Below, one piece after another: positions 1-6,882 of a DNA stretch of 8,143 bases. Source of the DNA: Pseudobutyrivibrio sp. (GTDB taxonomy: Bacteria; Bacillota_A; Clostridia; Lachnospirales; Lachnospiraceae); NCBI GenBank assembly GCA_024691465.1, contig JAILNO010000221.1, positions 1-8,143 of the forward strand, written 5' to 3'. The notes under the pieces are model-generated. The model had not been told where the DNA came from and searched no databases. It saw only the letters and a program-made list of their open reading frames with translations. The position numbers and the translations under genes were made by a program. The stretch's first letter is position 1. The number at the start of each line of letters is the position of its first letter.

Positions 1-1
1 T

Positions 2-379
2 GACAACATGGCAGTATATCCAGATGGAGAGGATTCTACTACAGTTCCATATACAGCAGGATTAAGCTGTGGTGTAGTTGGTAACTTCTTCGAGATGTAT
101 GGCTCGACAGAGGATGATCTAGCATGGGAGCAGGAACAGAATGAGAACTGTGCTAAGTCAGCAGCAATGGGATTTGTATATGACAATAGTAAAGTGACAA
201 CACAGTATACGGCTGTTAACAATGTACTTTCTCAGTATGTACCTGGATTATTCTGTGGAAGCTTAGATCCAGATACAGCAATTCCAGAATTTCTTAAGGC
301 ATTAGAGGATGCTGGATACTACGAGATTTTACAAGACAAACAGGAACAATTGGATGCGTGGGCAGCTGAAAATAAATAA
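2..379 (+). CDS. Extracellular sugar-binding protein of an ABC importer, C-terminal part only
   Basis: This is the 3' end of a gene that enters the window from the left; the reading frame is open from base 2, so the ATG at 8 is probably internal. About 125 residues are visible. They resemble the C-terminal domain (DUF3502-like) of LplA-type family 1 solute-binding lipoproteins: an aromatic, Gly-rich segment, then a GFVYDNSKV stretch, a QY-x-PGLFCGSLDPD segment, and a charged tail (LEDAGYYEILQDKQEQLDAW) typical of these proteins. Binding proteins of this kind capture oligosaccharides outside the membrane and deliver them to the permease pair. The two permease genes that follow support the call. 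Any signal peptide and lipobox lie outside the window. Family assignment is from remembered family patterns; the ligand cannot be read from this fragment. Confidence 0.82.
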   Translation, partial: DNMAVYPDGEDSTTVPYTAGLSCGVVGNFFEMYGSTEDDLAWEQEQNENCAKSAAMGFVYDNSKVTTQYTAVNNVLSQYVPGLFCGSLDPDTAIPEFLKALEDAGYYEILQDKQEQLDAWAAENK

Positions 380-385
380 ATATTT

Positions 386-412
386 GCCCCACCATTTTGG
401 TGGGGCTTTTTT
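386..412 (+). terminator. Intra-operon terminator/attenuator hairpin after the binding-protein gene
   Basis: A perfect 8-bp GC-rich stem, GCCCCACC at 386-393 and GGTGGGGC at 399-406 with a 5-nt loop, is followed at once by six T (407-412). It starts 7 nt after the binding-protein stop codon and ends 20 nt before the first permease start. There is no room for a new promoter between them, so the permeases are presumably reached by read-through. This would give more binding protein than membrane subunits, or the hairpin could protect the upstream mRNA from 3' decay. Confidence 0.85.
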
Positions 413-420
413 ATGGAAAT

Positions 421-425
421 GAGGA
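421..425 (+). promoter_or_regulatory. Ribosome binding site of permease 1, fixes the start at 433
   Basis: GAGGA lies 7 nt before the ATG at 433. The longer reading frame, beginning with TTG at 397, would start inside the terminator stem and has no such site. Confidence 0.75.
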
Positions 426-432
426 TATTCTT

Positions 433-1359
433 ATGGGAAAAAGTGCAGTAAGAAGAAATGAATTAAAGAAGAATTTACCACTTTTCTTAATTGCTTTACC
501 AGGAATTTTATATTTAATAGTTAACAATTACATCCCTATGCTAGGTATATTTCTAGCATTCAAGGATTATAGCTTTGCAAAAGGTATTTTTGGCAGTGAA
601 TTCTGCGGATTCGAGAATTTTAGATTCTTATTTGCTACCAAAGATGCATGGGTTATGACTCGAAATACTATCTTGTACAACTTAGTATTTATTATTTTAG
701 GAACTGTACTTGCAATATTCGTTGCAATTCTTCTGTGTGAGCTTGGAGAGAGGGTAAGAGTTAAGTTCTTCCAGGCTGCTTTGTTACTTCCTAATTTACT
801 TTCTTGGGTAGTAATAGGATTTATCGTATATGCGTTTTTAAATGCAGATACAGGTTTCGTTAATCACACAGTTTTGAAATTATTAGGAATTGATCCTGTG
901 GTCTGGTATTCCACTAGTGGGGCTTGGCCAGCAATCTTAATAATTGTTTATCTTTGGAAAAATATTGGCTATATGTCAATTGTATATATGGCAAGCATTT
1001 CAGGAATAGATAAGTCTATTTATGAAGCAGCCGCAATCGATGGAGCAACTAAGCTTAAGCAAATCAAGAGCATTACTCTCCCAATGTTTAAGCCAACAGT
1101 TATAACACTTACACTTATGTCAATTGGTCGTATCTTTTACTCTGATTTCGGCTTGTTCTATCAGGTGCCACAGAATTCGGGTGCAATCTATAGCACTACA
1201 CAAACTATTGATACATATGTATATCGTGGCTTGATGCAGCTTAATGATGTAGGTATGTCTGCAGCGGCAGGTCTCTATCAGTCGTTGATTGGATTTGCTC
1301 TAGTACTCATCGCAAATGCGATAGTTCGCAAGCTCGATAAAGATAATGCGTTGTTCTAA
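433..1359 (+). CDS. LplB-type sugar ABC transporter permease
   Basis: A 308-residue inner-membrane permease of the CUT1 carbohydrate importer class, LplB/YteP branch. Near residues 33-62 it has the family's N-terminal signature YIPMLGIFLAFKDY, then a Gly-Ser segment and GFENF. The EAA loop that docks on the ATPase is at about 198-217, with EAA at 198-200, DGA at 203-205 and ITLP at 214-217. About six hydrophobic segments are visible, around residues 15-43, 79-102, 111-136, 166-186, 219-232 and 280-297. Length is typical. The start at 433 follows a good Shine-Dalgarno site. Permease 2 starts 13 nt downstream, and the two would form a heterodimer. No ATPase gene is seen; importers of this class often borrow a shared MsmX-like ATPase (family knowledge). 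Confidence 0.92.
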   Translation: MGKSAVRRNELKKNLPLFLIALPGILYLIVNNYIPMLGIFLAFKDYSFAKGIFGSEFCGFENFRFLFATKDAWVMTRNTILYNLVFIILGTVLAIFVAILLCELGERVRVKFFQAALLLPNLLSWVVIGFIVYAFLNADTGFVNHTVLKLLGIDPVVWYSTSGAWPAILIIVYLWKNIGYMSIVYMASISGIDKSIYEAAAIDGATKLKQIKSITLPMFKPTVITLTLMSIGRIFYSDFGLFYQVPQNSGAIYSTTQTIDTYVYRGLMQLNDVGMSAAAGLYQSLIGFALVLIANAIVRKLDKDNALF

Positions 1360-1360
1360 T

Positions 1361-1367
1361 GGAGGTG
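1361..1367 (+). promoter_or_regulatory. Ribosome binding site of permease 2, fixes the start at 1373
   Basis: GGAGGTG sits 5 nt before the ATG at 1373. The earlier in-frame ATG at 1346 lies inside the end of permease 1, and translation from it would have to run through this site. Confidence 0.8.
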
Positions 1368-1372
1368 GAATC

Positions 1373-2257
1373 ATGACAGAAAGTAAATCTTTTAATAGAT
1401 TTGGAACAATAGTACTTACTATCCTGGTAGTGATTGCCTTGCTTCCAATAGTACTAATAGTAATCGCGTCTTTTTCAGATGAGACAGCATTGATTCAGAA
1501 CGGTTATAGTTACTTGCCTAAGAAGTGGAGCATAGCTGCTTATTACTACATGGTTAAGCAGGGAGTGACTATCTTCAGGGCTTACGGAATCTCATTCTTC
1601 GTAACTATAGTAGGTACATCAATCAGTGTATTACTCACAGCCATGCTTGCATATCCTATGTCGCGCAAGTCATTCAAGTACCGCAATGCACTGGCATTCT
1701 TCGTATTTTTTACCATGCTGTTCAATGGTGGAATAGTTCCATCATACATAATGTGGACCAGGATTTTCGATATTAAAAATACTATTTGGGCATTGATTAT
1801 TCCTAATTATCTGGTGTCAGCTTTTAACGTAATTCTGGTGAAGAATTATTATGCTAACAATATTCCAGACTCATTAATTGAGGCAGCACAGATTGATGGA
1901 GCATCAGAAATTAAGATTTTCTGGAAGATTATGCTTCCACTTGCAGTACCATCTATTGCTACTATCAGTCTATTTACAGGACTTATCTATTGGAATGATT
2001 GGACCAATGGTTTGTACTACATTACAGATGAGAAACTATACAGCATTCAGTTGCTTTTGATGAAAATAATGAATAACATCCAAGCTCTTAGAACTAATTC
2101 GAATGCGTCATTGCTTGGAACTGCCACAATGGATTTGCCAGGTACATCAATTAGAATGGCAATGGCTGTGGTAGGAATTTTACCAATTATGATTATCTAT
2201 CCTTTTGTACAAAAGTACTTAGTTCGTGGTGTTGTTGTTGGGGCAGTGAAAGGTTAG
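1373..2257 (+). CDS. LplC/YtcP-type sugar ABC transporter permease
   Basis: A 294-residue second permease subunit of the CUT1 importer, LplC/YtcP branch. Signatures of that branch are FNGGIVPSYI at about 117-126 and the C-terminal RGVVVGAVKG that closes the protein. The EAA loop lies at about 170-189: EAA at 170-172, DGA at 175-177, MLP at 187-189. Hydrophobic segments are visible around residues 11-34, 72-95, 105-125, 137-156, 192-206 and 262-280. It should pair with the preceding permease in the membrane. Start and length fit the family. The following esterase gene begins 11 nt after its stop, behind a strong AGGAGG site whose first bases overlap the stop codon of this gene. Confidence 0.92.
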   Translation: MTESKSFNRFGTIVLTILVVIALLPIVLIVIASFSDETALIQNGYSYLPKKWSIAAYYYMVKQGVTIFRAYGISFFVTIVGTSISVLLTAMLAYPMSRKSFKYRNALAFFVFFTMLFNGGIVPSYIMWTRIFDIKNTIWALIIPNYLVSAFNVILVKNYYANNIPDSLIEAAQIDGASEIKIFWKIMLPLAVPSIATISLFTGLIYWNDWTNGLYYITDEKLYSIQLLLMKIMNNIQALRTNSNASLLGTATMDLPGTSIRMAMAVVGILPIMIIYPFVQKYLVRGVVVGAVKG

Positions 2258-2268
2258 GAGGAACTATT

Positions 2269-3069
2269 ATGGCAGTAGGCAAGTTTACATTTTTTTCTTT
2301 TTCATTAAACAGAAGTACTACCTTTAATATAGTGCTTCCTAACGATGTGCCCCCTATGATGACAGAAGGTAATATTAATTTTAATAGAAAGATGAAGTCG
2401 ATGATTCTCCTGCACGGATTCTGTGGGATGGAGGATGATTGGCTAACTCAGGGCAATGCTCAGGAGATGGCCTCTAAATATAACATGGCTATCGTCATAC
2501 CTAATGGATACAACAGCTTCTATTTAGATAGAAAAGCTACGGGGGACGCCTACGGAACCTTCATCGGCAAAGACTTGGTGGAGTATTGTAGGAAGACCTT
2601 TAATCTGTTTGAGAATCGTGAGGATTCCTATATTGGTGGATATTCTATGGGAGGTTTTGGAGCCTTGCATGTGGGACTACAGTTCAAGGATACATTTTCG
2701 AAAATCGTCGCTTTGTCCTCTGCATTGATTATTCATCAGATACATGAGATGAAACCAGATGATGAGTTCGATGGTATGGCGAATTATGAATACTATCAGG
2801 CAACCTTCGGTGATCTTGCTAAGGTGGTAGAAAGTGACTATAATCCCGAGGTTCTAATTGAACAGATTATGGTAGCAGGTCAGGAATTGCCAGGTATATA
2901 TATGGCAATTGGAACTGAGGATTTCCTTTATGAAAACAACCAGCAATTTAAGAAATTCCTAGAGGATAAGGGCGTAACTTTTACATACGAAGAAGAAAAG
3001 GGAATCCACGACTTCGTATTTTGGAATCGCTTCATTGATAAAGGAATTAATTGGATACTCGAGGGTTAA
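2269..3069 (+). CDS. Esterase-D/CE1-like alpha/beta hydrolase, probable cytoplasmic carbohydrate esterase
   Basis: A 266-residue serine esterase of the EstD/FrmB (Pfam Esterase) fold, the fold shared with CE1 acetyl-xylan and feruloyl esterases. Visible parts are the oxyanion-hole strand ILLHGFCG (46-53), the nucleophile elbow GYSMGG with Ser126, a likely acid Asp218 in GTEDF, and the catalytic His247 in GIHDF. An N-terminal beta-rich segment contains NRSTTFNIVLP, typical of this group. There is no signal peptide (the start MAVGKFTFFSF is short and is followed by charged and polar residues), so it should act inside the cell. AGGAGG at 2256-2261 precedes the ATG by 7 nt. The next gene begins 1 nt after the stop. 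Its place behind a sugar importer suggests removal of acyl groups from imported oligosaccharides. S-formylglutathione hydrolase is a possible but less fitting alternative. Confidence 0.85.
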   Translation: MAVGKFTFFSFSLNRSTTFNIVLPNDVPPMMTEGNINFNRKMKSMILLHGFCGMEDDWLTQGNAQEMASKYNMAIVIPNGYNSFYLDRKATGDAYGTFIGKDLVEYCRKTFNLFENREDSYIGGYSMGGFGALHVGLQFKDTFSKIVALSSALIIHQIHEMKPDDEFDGMANYEYYQATFGDLAKVVESDYNPEVLIEQIMVAGQELPGIYMAIGTEDFLYENNQQFKKFLEDKGVTFTYEEEKGIHDFVFWNRFIDKGINWILEG

Positions 3070-3070
3070 T

Positions 3071-3985
3071 ATGTTTGAAAGAAATAGAGAACTCCTCGCT
3101 AAAAAAGTTAGTGAGCGAGCTTTTATAAGAAATATAAAATTTCATAAGAAGGCAGACGGTAGCTTCGATAGAGAAGGCAACTTGAAGCTATGGAATGAAG
3201 TTATGGCTGATTTCGAGAGGATTCCACTTACGGATTATGTAAAAAGTTACGAGGAACTGGATCCTCTCCAGGAGAGCCCATACATAGTGTTCATACCAGG
3301 TAATGTTGAGATGCCTACTATTGTGGTGGCTCACGGTGGAGGTTTCTATACGAGAACTGGTTGCGAAGCAGGAAACGTGGCTTATGCATTCAATCAGATG
3401 GGCTATAACATAGCTATACTTTCATATAGGCTCAGCCCATATAGCAGATTGGATAGCCTGGAGGATATGCAGGCTGCCATATGCTATCTGAGGAGAAATG
3501 CATCTACGCTGTCCATTGGCAATGAGGTAATTGTCATGGGATTCTCAGCAGGCGCTATGCTTGCGGCTAATGCGGCTACACTTTGGACTAGTCCAGATAT
3601 GCGACCTGATGCAGCAGTTATTTCATATGGGGCCATGAGTGTAATTTCGTATCCTATGGGATTTATGCACGAGGTCGATGATATGGAGAAGATGCTCTAT
3701 GGAAGAACCGATGAGGAGCGATACAGATTAGCTCCAGAGAAGCATGTGGACTGCAATACTCCACCCATGTACATATGGCAGACTCTCAGCGATGATGGTA
3801 GATATGGCATGACTCTAGCGAAGGCATTAGCTGATGCTTCTGTCAGTTATGAGCTACATATATTTGACGGAGGAGTCCATGGAATGGCTCTGGCGGATGG
3901 TGAGAATGATCTAGATATGGCTAATGAACATGTAGCTCACTGGGTTAAGATGGCTGATGAGTGGATTATAGAAAAGGTAGGATAA
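3071..3985 (+). CDS. Alpha/beta hydrolase with HGGGF/GFSAG motifs, probable sugar esterase
   Basis: A 304-residue alpha/beta hydrolase of the group that includes hormone-sensitive-lipase-like and BD-FAE-type carbohydrate esterases. The oxyanion motif HGGGF is at 88-92, followed by SYRLSPYS (118-125). The nucleophile elbow is GFSAG at 157-161 (Ser159). The acid is probably Asp241 or Asp242 in SDDGRYG, and the catalytic His is His270 in GGVHGMALA. There is no signal peptide. The ATG at 3071 is chosen over an upstream TTG at 3035 because GAGGG at 3061-3065 lies 5 nt before it and the TTG would lie inside the preceding gene. Only 1 nt separates this start from the previous stop, so the two are probably translationally coupled. 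The substrate is inferred from context only; small-ester, lipid-like or peptide substrates cannot be excluded. Confidence 0.83.
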   Translation: MFERNRELLAKKVSERAFIRNIKFHKKADGSFDREGNLKLWNEVMADFERIPLTDYVKSYEELDPLQESPYIVFIPGNVEMPTIVVAHGGGFYTRTGCEAGNVAYAFNQMGYNIAILSYRLSPYSRLDSLEDMQAAICYLRRNASTLSIGNEVIVMGFSAGAMLAANAATLWTSPDMRPDAAVISYGAMSVISYPMGFMHEVDDMEKMLYGRTDEERYRLAPEKHVDCNTPPMYIWQTLSDDGRYGMTLAKALADASVSYELHIFDGGVHGMALADGENDLDMANEHVAHWVKMADEWIIEKVG

Positions 3986-3988
3986 CTT

Positions 3989-5176
3989 ATGAATCTTAAT
4001 GAGATTAAAGTGCGGGAGGTACTTCCTTCTATTAATACATATGGTCGTAGCTACTATGATGATAAGGAAAAAGTACTTTTCTTCAATTGGACAAACAGCA
4101 GTGTTGAGTTAACTTTTACGGGAAAAAGAATCCTATGTGATTTCATAGCAGATTGTGGAATTGAAATCGATGGAATGCCATATGATGATGAGGCGCCTAG
4201 AAGAAAGAATTGGCCTTACTTTGGAGTGATTATCGATGATGCGGATAGTTTTGCAAAGACTTTTACAATCAATATAAATGATGGGATTCAGAGAGTGCCA
4301 CTATTTGAGAGTGATAGTGTGGAGACCCATAAGATAAGAATCATCAAGCTATCAGAGAATTATAAGACCTATGGCGGCCTGGTAGGGTTCGACATGGATG
4401 GTGATATCGTATATACGGATAGACCTGATAAGAAGCGCATAGAATTCGTGGGAGATTCTATCACCTGTGGATTCGGCAATGGCACTCTTGATCCTAATGG
4501 GCTGTTTCACTCCACTGATGAGAATGGATATATGTCTCATGGTGCTATAGCAGCCAGACTTCTTAATATGGAGGCATCCATCGTATCAGTATCAGGTATC
4601 TGCTCCACATATATAGACGGTGTTCCTAATGAGTATGCCATGGACGAGATATACCAATACTTAGATAGGCCTAATGAGGATAGACTGTATAAGAAGGATA
4701 AGCAGATCCTTAACAAGTTCGGTGAGCTGGACTGGTCTAGAAAGGATGCTCCTCTTAAGGATGAAGATGCTTATATCAAGTGGGATTTTGCCAAGAATCA
4801 CAATGATATAGTGGTGATTAATCTGGGAACCAATGACAGGATGGGAATCATGCTATCAGAGGACCAGCCAGCAGCCTGGAAGTCATTCCTTAAGGGATAC
4901 AGAAGATTCATTAAGCAGGTGAGGAAACTGAATGGGCCTGATACATATATTATATGTGCTCTAGGTTCCATGGATTATTTCCTGTATGCAGAGATTAAGG
5001 ATATGGTTGAGGAATACATAGCTAACACAGATGATATTAATATCTCAACCTTCAGATACATGCCTATATGTCCATTCGATGGATATGGAACAGGGCTTCA
5101 TCCAGCCATGGTAACTCATAAGAAGATGGCTGAAGAGATTGCAACTGAAATTAGAGGACTAGGATTAGTAGATTAG
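3989..5176 (+). CDS. SGNH-hydrolase esterase of CE2 acetyl-xylan esterase architecture
   Basis: A 395-residue two-domain esterase. Residues about 1-145 look like the beta jelly-roll domain of family CE2 esterases. Residues about 150-390 are an SGNH hydrolase: block I GDSITCG with Ser157, block II VSGI with Gly203, block III NLGTND with Asn282, and block V GLHPAMVTH with His371. The usual block V Asp three residues before the His is absent (Thr368 occupies that position); Asp364 is the nearest. As I recall, some CE2 enzymes lack this Asp and use a Ser-His dyad. CE2 enzymes deacetylate xylo-, manno- and gluco-oligosaccharides. There is no signal peptide, so it should act on imported sugars. The gene starts 3 nt after the previous stop. 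It is the third unrelated or distantly related esterase in a row in this operon. Confidence 0.87.
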   Translation: MNLNEIKVREVLPSINTYGRSYYDDKEKVLFFNWTNSSVELTFTGKRILCDFIADCGIEIDGMPYDDEAPRRKNWPYFGVIIDDADSFAKTFTININDGIQRVPLFESDSVETHKIRIIKLSENYKTYGGLVGFDMDGDIVYTDRPDKKRIEFVGDSITCGFGNGTLDPNGLFHSTDENGYMSHGAIAARLLNMEASIVSVSGICSTYIDGVPNEYAMDEIYQYLDRPNEDRLYKKDKQILNKFGELDWSRKDAPLKDEDAYIKWDFAKNHNDIVVINLGTNDRMGIMLSEDQPAAWKSFLKGYRRFIKQVRKLNGPDTYIICALGSMDYFLYAEIKDMVEEYIANTDDINISTFRYMPICPFDGYGTGLHPAMVTHKKMAEEIATEIRGLGLVD

Positions 5177-5180
5177 TATT

Positions 5181-5186
5181 GAGGTG
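5181..5186 (+). promoter_or_regulatory. Ribosome binding site of the Nif3-like gene, fixes the start at 5193
   Basis: GAGGTG lies 6 nt before the ATG at 5193. An in-frame GTG at 5184 is part of this site itself and is therefore an unlikely start. Confidence 0.75.
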
Positions 5187-5192
5187 AATAGT

Positions 5193-6062
5193 ATGAAGAA
5201 TAAAGATGTGGTAGATGCCATTTTAAGATATCATCCTAAGTTGATTGCTTATCAGGGATGCGACGGATATAAGTGCGGTGATCCAGAAGCGGAATGTACA
5301 GGAGTAGCTGTAGCGTTAGTGCCTACTGCTGAGGTTATTAAGAAGGCTGCCGAGGCCAACTGTAACCTGCTGATAGTCCATGAGCCTATCTTCTATCAGA
5401 CACCAGATTTCGATTGCTGGAAGGGTTCTTTCTCCAACCGTATATACGAAGAGAAGAAGGAATTAATAGAGGAGACTCACATGACAGTATGGCGCGACCA
5501 CGACCATATGCATGCTAATATTCCAGACTCAATCTTCTCAGGAGTCATCAAGTACCTGGGATGGGAAGAGTACTATGAGAAGCAGAATAAGACGACTTCA
5601 TGCTTCATCTTCAATATGCCTGAGACCAGGGTAGGCGATATAGCTGAGCATCTCAAGAAGACCCTTAATCTAAATGGTATCAAGTACATGGGTAATCTGG
5701 ATAACACAGTTCACAAGGTAGCCCTGGTGGGTCATCTATTCCCTAACAGCTTCATGGAAGATGGCATCAAGGAGGATGGATTCTATCACGACTATGCTAT
5801 GGACATTATGCAGACCATGGAGGAGCAGGGAGTTCAGCTGATTATTCCAGGTGAGATAATCGAGTGGACAGTGCTATCGTATATCCGTGATGCTGTAGCC
5901 ATGGGCAAGAATATGGGTTGCCTATCTATCGGTCACTTCAATCTGGAAGAGCTAGGCATGAAAGACTTCGCAACTGTAATTGATGGCTTGATTAATACTT
6001 CAGAAAATAATAAATTACTAGTTAAGTACATACCAACAGAGGATGGATTCTATTATGCATGA
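5193..6062 (+). CDS. Nif3-like (DUF34) dinuclear metal-centre protein
   Basis: A 289-residue protein of the Nif3/DUF34 family, whose members form toroidal hexamers with a two-metal site and have no settled function. Visible family features are the N-terminal QGCDGYKCGDPE region, the strand and turn LLIVHEPIFY (59-68), a His-rich segment RDHDHMHANIPD (101-112), and the C-terminal GHFNLEE, where His248 and Glu252 have the H-x3-E spacing of the family's metal ligands. In E. coli YbgI the first motif is HHP; here it is His63-Glu64-Pro65, so one ligand position differs. It follows the CE2-like gene by 16 nt and overlaps the next gene by 8 nt, so it is in the sugar operon. A hydrolase or sugar-phosphate-linked role is conceivable but is not shown by the sequence. 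Confidence 0.85.
   Translation: MKNKDVVDAILRYHPKLIAYQGCDGYKCGDPEAECTGVAVALVPTAEVIKKAAEANCNLLIVHEPIFYQTPDFDCWKGSFSNRIYEEKKELIEETHMTVWRDHDHMHANIPDSIFSGVIKYLGWEEYYEKQNKTTSCFIFNMPETRVGDIAEHLKKTLNLNGIKYMGNLDNTVHKVALVGHLFPNSFMEDGIKEDGFYHDYAMDIMQTMEEQGVQLIIPGEIIEWTVLSYIRDAVAMGKNMGCLSIGHFNLEELGMKDFATVIDGLINTSENNKLLVKYIPTEDGFYYA
6038..6043 (+). promoter_or_regulatory. Ribosome binding site of the DUF3237 gene, inside the Nif3-like gene
   Basis: AGAGGA ends 11 nt before the ATG at 6055 and overlaps the alternative ATG at 6043, which therefore cannot use it. The damaged second copy of the gene at 7721 also begins at the position matching 6055, which supports that start. Confidence 0.6.
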
Positions 6063-6441
6063 GGAATTAACAATTACAGTGGAACTAGGTGAGATCCTAG
6101 ATGTGAAGGGATTCAGTGGCTCAGCCAGGATGATTAACTTCACGGGATATTGTAGATGTGACAATTTCACAGGAGATATTATGCCAGGTGGAGTGGATAC
6201 TCAGCGCGATCTAGACGGGAGATTCACACTATCAGCTCGCTACATGCTTAAGGGCGTAGACAGAGCTGGCCAGGAGTGCAGTATCTTCATTGAAAACAAT
6301 GGTGAGGGAGATATCAGCGAGGGTTACACCCGCCCTTGCATCCTCACCGACAGCGAGGCCCTTAAGTATCTGGAGACGGCCTCCCTCAAGGGCACCATCG
6401 AGCCCTGGGAGAAGGGTGTGATTATTCATATTTTTAGTTGA
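6055..6441 (+). CDS. DUF3237 family protein
   Basis: A 128-residue protein resembling DUF3237, a family of small beta-rich proteins without known function. The recognisable parts are MPGGVDTQ (43-50), then LSARYMLKGVDRAGQEC (59-75), and a short strand ending IFIENNG (77-83), matching the family pattern in which a GGxD turn is followed by an xARYxL-xx-D strand and an N-G turn. The start overlaps the stop of the Nif3-like gene (ATG at 6055, TGA at 6060-6062), which suggests coupled translation. The last third of the gene is much richer in G and C than the first: by hand count 74 of 120 bases in 6301-6420 against 26 of 60 in 6061-6120. A damaged paralogue lies at 7721. It is the last gene before a 1-kb non-coding repeat region. 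Confidence 0.78.
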   Translation: MHEELTITVELGEILDVKGFSGSARMINFTGYCRCDNFTGDIMPGGVDTQRDLDGRFTLSARYMLKGVDRAGQECSIFIENNGEGDISEGYTRPCILTDSEALKYLETASLKGTIEPWEKGVIIHIFS

Positions 6442-6493
6442 TATTGAGTTGATGGTTAAAGTGCAGGGCTTTAATTACAGACAATAATTGGGC

Positions 6494-6537
6494 TTCAGAC
6501 ATAGGGATGAGTATTTTCCAGATTCTCTATGTCTGAA
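6494..6537. repeat. ACATAGGGAT palindrome, copy 1
   Basis: The arms TTCAGACATAGGGA (6494-6507) and TCTCTATGTCTGAA (6524-6537) pair over 14 bp with one G.U, around a 16-nt loop. No T-run follows on the + strand, so it is not a canonical terminator. The right arm is repeated alone at 7158-7171. Confidence 0.85.
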
Positions 6538-6558
6538 ATAGCTTATGAAGCTGCTTTT

Positions 6559-6596
6559 AGACATAGGGATTAGATTTTTTTTGAATCCCTATGTTT
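6559..6596. repeat. ACATAGGGAT palindrome, copy 2
   Basis: The arms AGACATAGGGATT (6559-6571) and AATCCCTATGTTT (6584-6596) pair over 13 bp with one G.U. The loop contains a run of eight T. It starts 65 bases after copy 1 starts. Confidence 0.85.
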
Positions 6597-6620
6597 CAAG
6601 AGAGTTGAATAGTAAGAATT

Positions 6621-6663
6621 AGACATAGGGATTGTAGAAAGCTGAAATCCCTATGTCTTTTTT
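6621..6663 (+). terminator. ACATAGGGAT palindrome, copy 3, with T-run; probable operon terminator
   Basis: The arms AGACATAGGGATT (6621-6633) and AATCCCTATGTCT (6646-6658) are perfectly complementary over 13 bp, and six T occupy 6658-6663. This is the first hairpin plus T-run after the DUF3237 stop, so it is the best candidate for the end of the operon, about 180 nt past the last gene. Its right arm and T-run also form the start of the first 219-bp element. Confidence 0.65.
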
Positions 6664-6870
6664 GTATGGAGCTGGAGCAGGGGGATGAGGGAAGACATAT
6701 AAAACAGGAAAAAAGGGCTAGAACGGAGGAGCGGCGGGGAGTGAAAGAGGGTAAAACGCGGAGGTCGACGTATCATTATGTAATTAAGAAAGATTAATAT
6801 GTTATTTTGCTTTAGCTCAAGAAAAGAGAATTCTCAAAAGACATATTTATAAGCAGTAATGCTTATAAAA
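6652..6870. repeat. 219-bp tandem element, copy 1
   Basis: Bases 6652-6720 match 6871-6939 at 64 of 69 positions, and 6784-6870 match 7003-7089 at most positions, always with the same offset of 219. The 63 bases between (6721-6783) show no visible similarity to the equivalent 63 bases of copy 2 and are GC-rich at their left. A GAGAATTCTC palindrome (6826-6835) is conserved in both copies. Confidence 0.85.
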
Positions 6871-6882
6871 TATGTCTTTTTT
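6658..6882 (+). ncRNA. Possible structured RNA, copy 1 (hypothesis)
   Basis: A long-range stem can form between 6659-6680 and 6807-6827. Its inner 10 bp, GCTGGAGCAG with TTGCTTTAGC, hold with three G.U pairs. A nested 7-bp stem joins 6694-6700 and 6797-6803. The closed domain encloses the variable 63-nt core. A terminator-like hairpin follows: arms 6836-6854 and 6861-6880 with a one-base bulge, and T-run 6877-6882. No promoter was identified, and transcription is not shown. It could instead be a MITE-like DNA repeat. Confidence 0.3.
6836..6882 (+). terminator. Terminator-like hairpin closing 219-bp element 1
   Basis: AAGACATATTTATAAGC on the left pairs with GCTTATAAAATATGTCTT on the right with one bulged base and a 6-nt loop (6855-6860). 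Six T end at 6882. The flanking A-run (6836-6839) means it could also terminate transcripts on the minus strand. Confidence 0.65.

Noticed and set aside
397..432. TTG start for permease 1
   Set aside because: It would begin inside the terminator stem. The ATG at 433 has a properly spaced GAGGA.
3035..3070. TTG start for the second esterase
   Set aside because: It would overlap the end of the previous gene by 35 nt, and the added residues match nothing. The ATG at 3071 has GAGGG in place.
4352..4540. Minus-strand frame within the CE2-like gene
   Set aside because: It is fully inside a well-supported coding gene on the other strand and has no family features.
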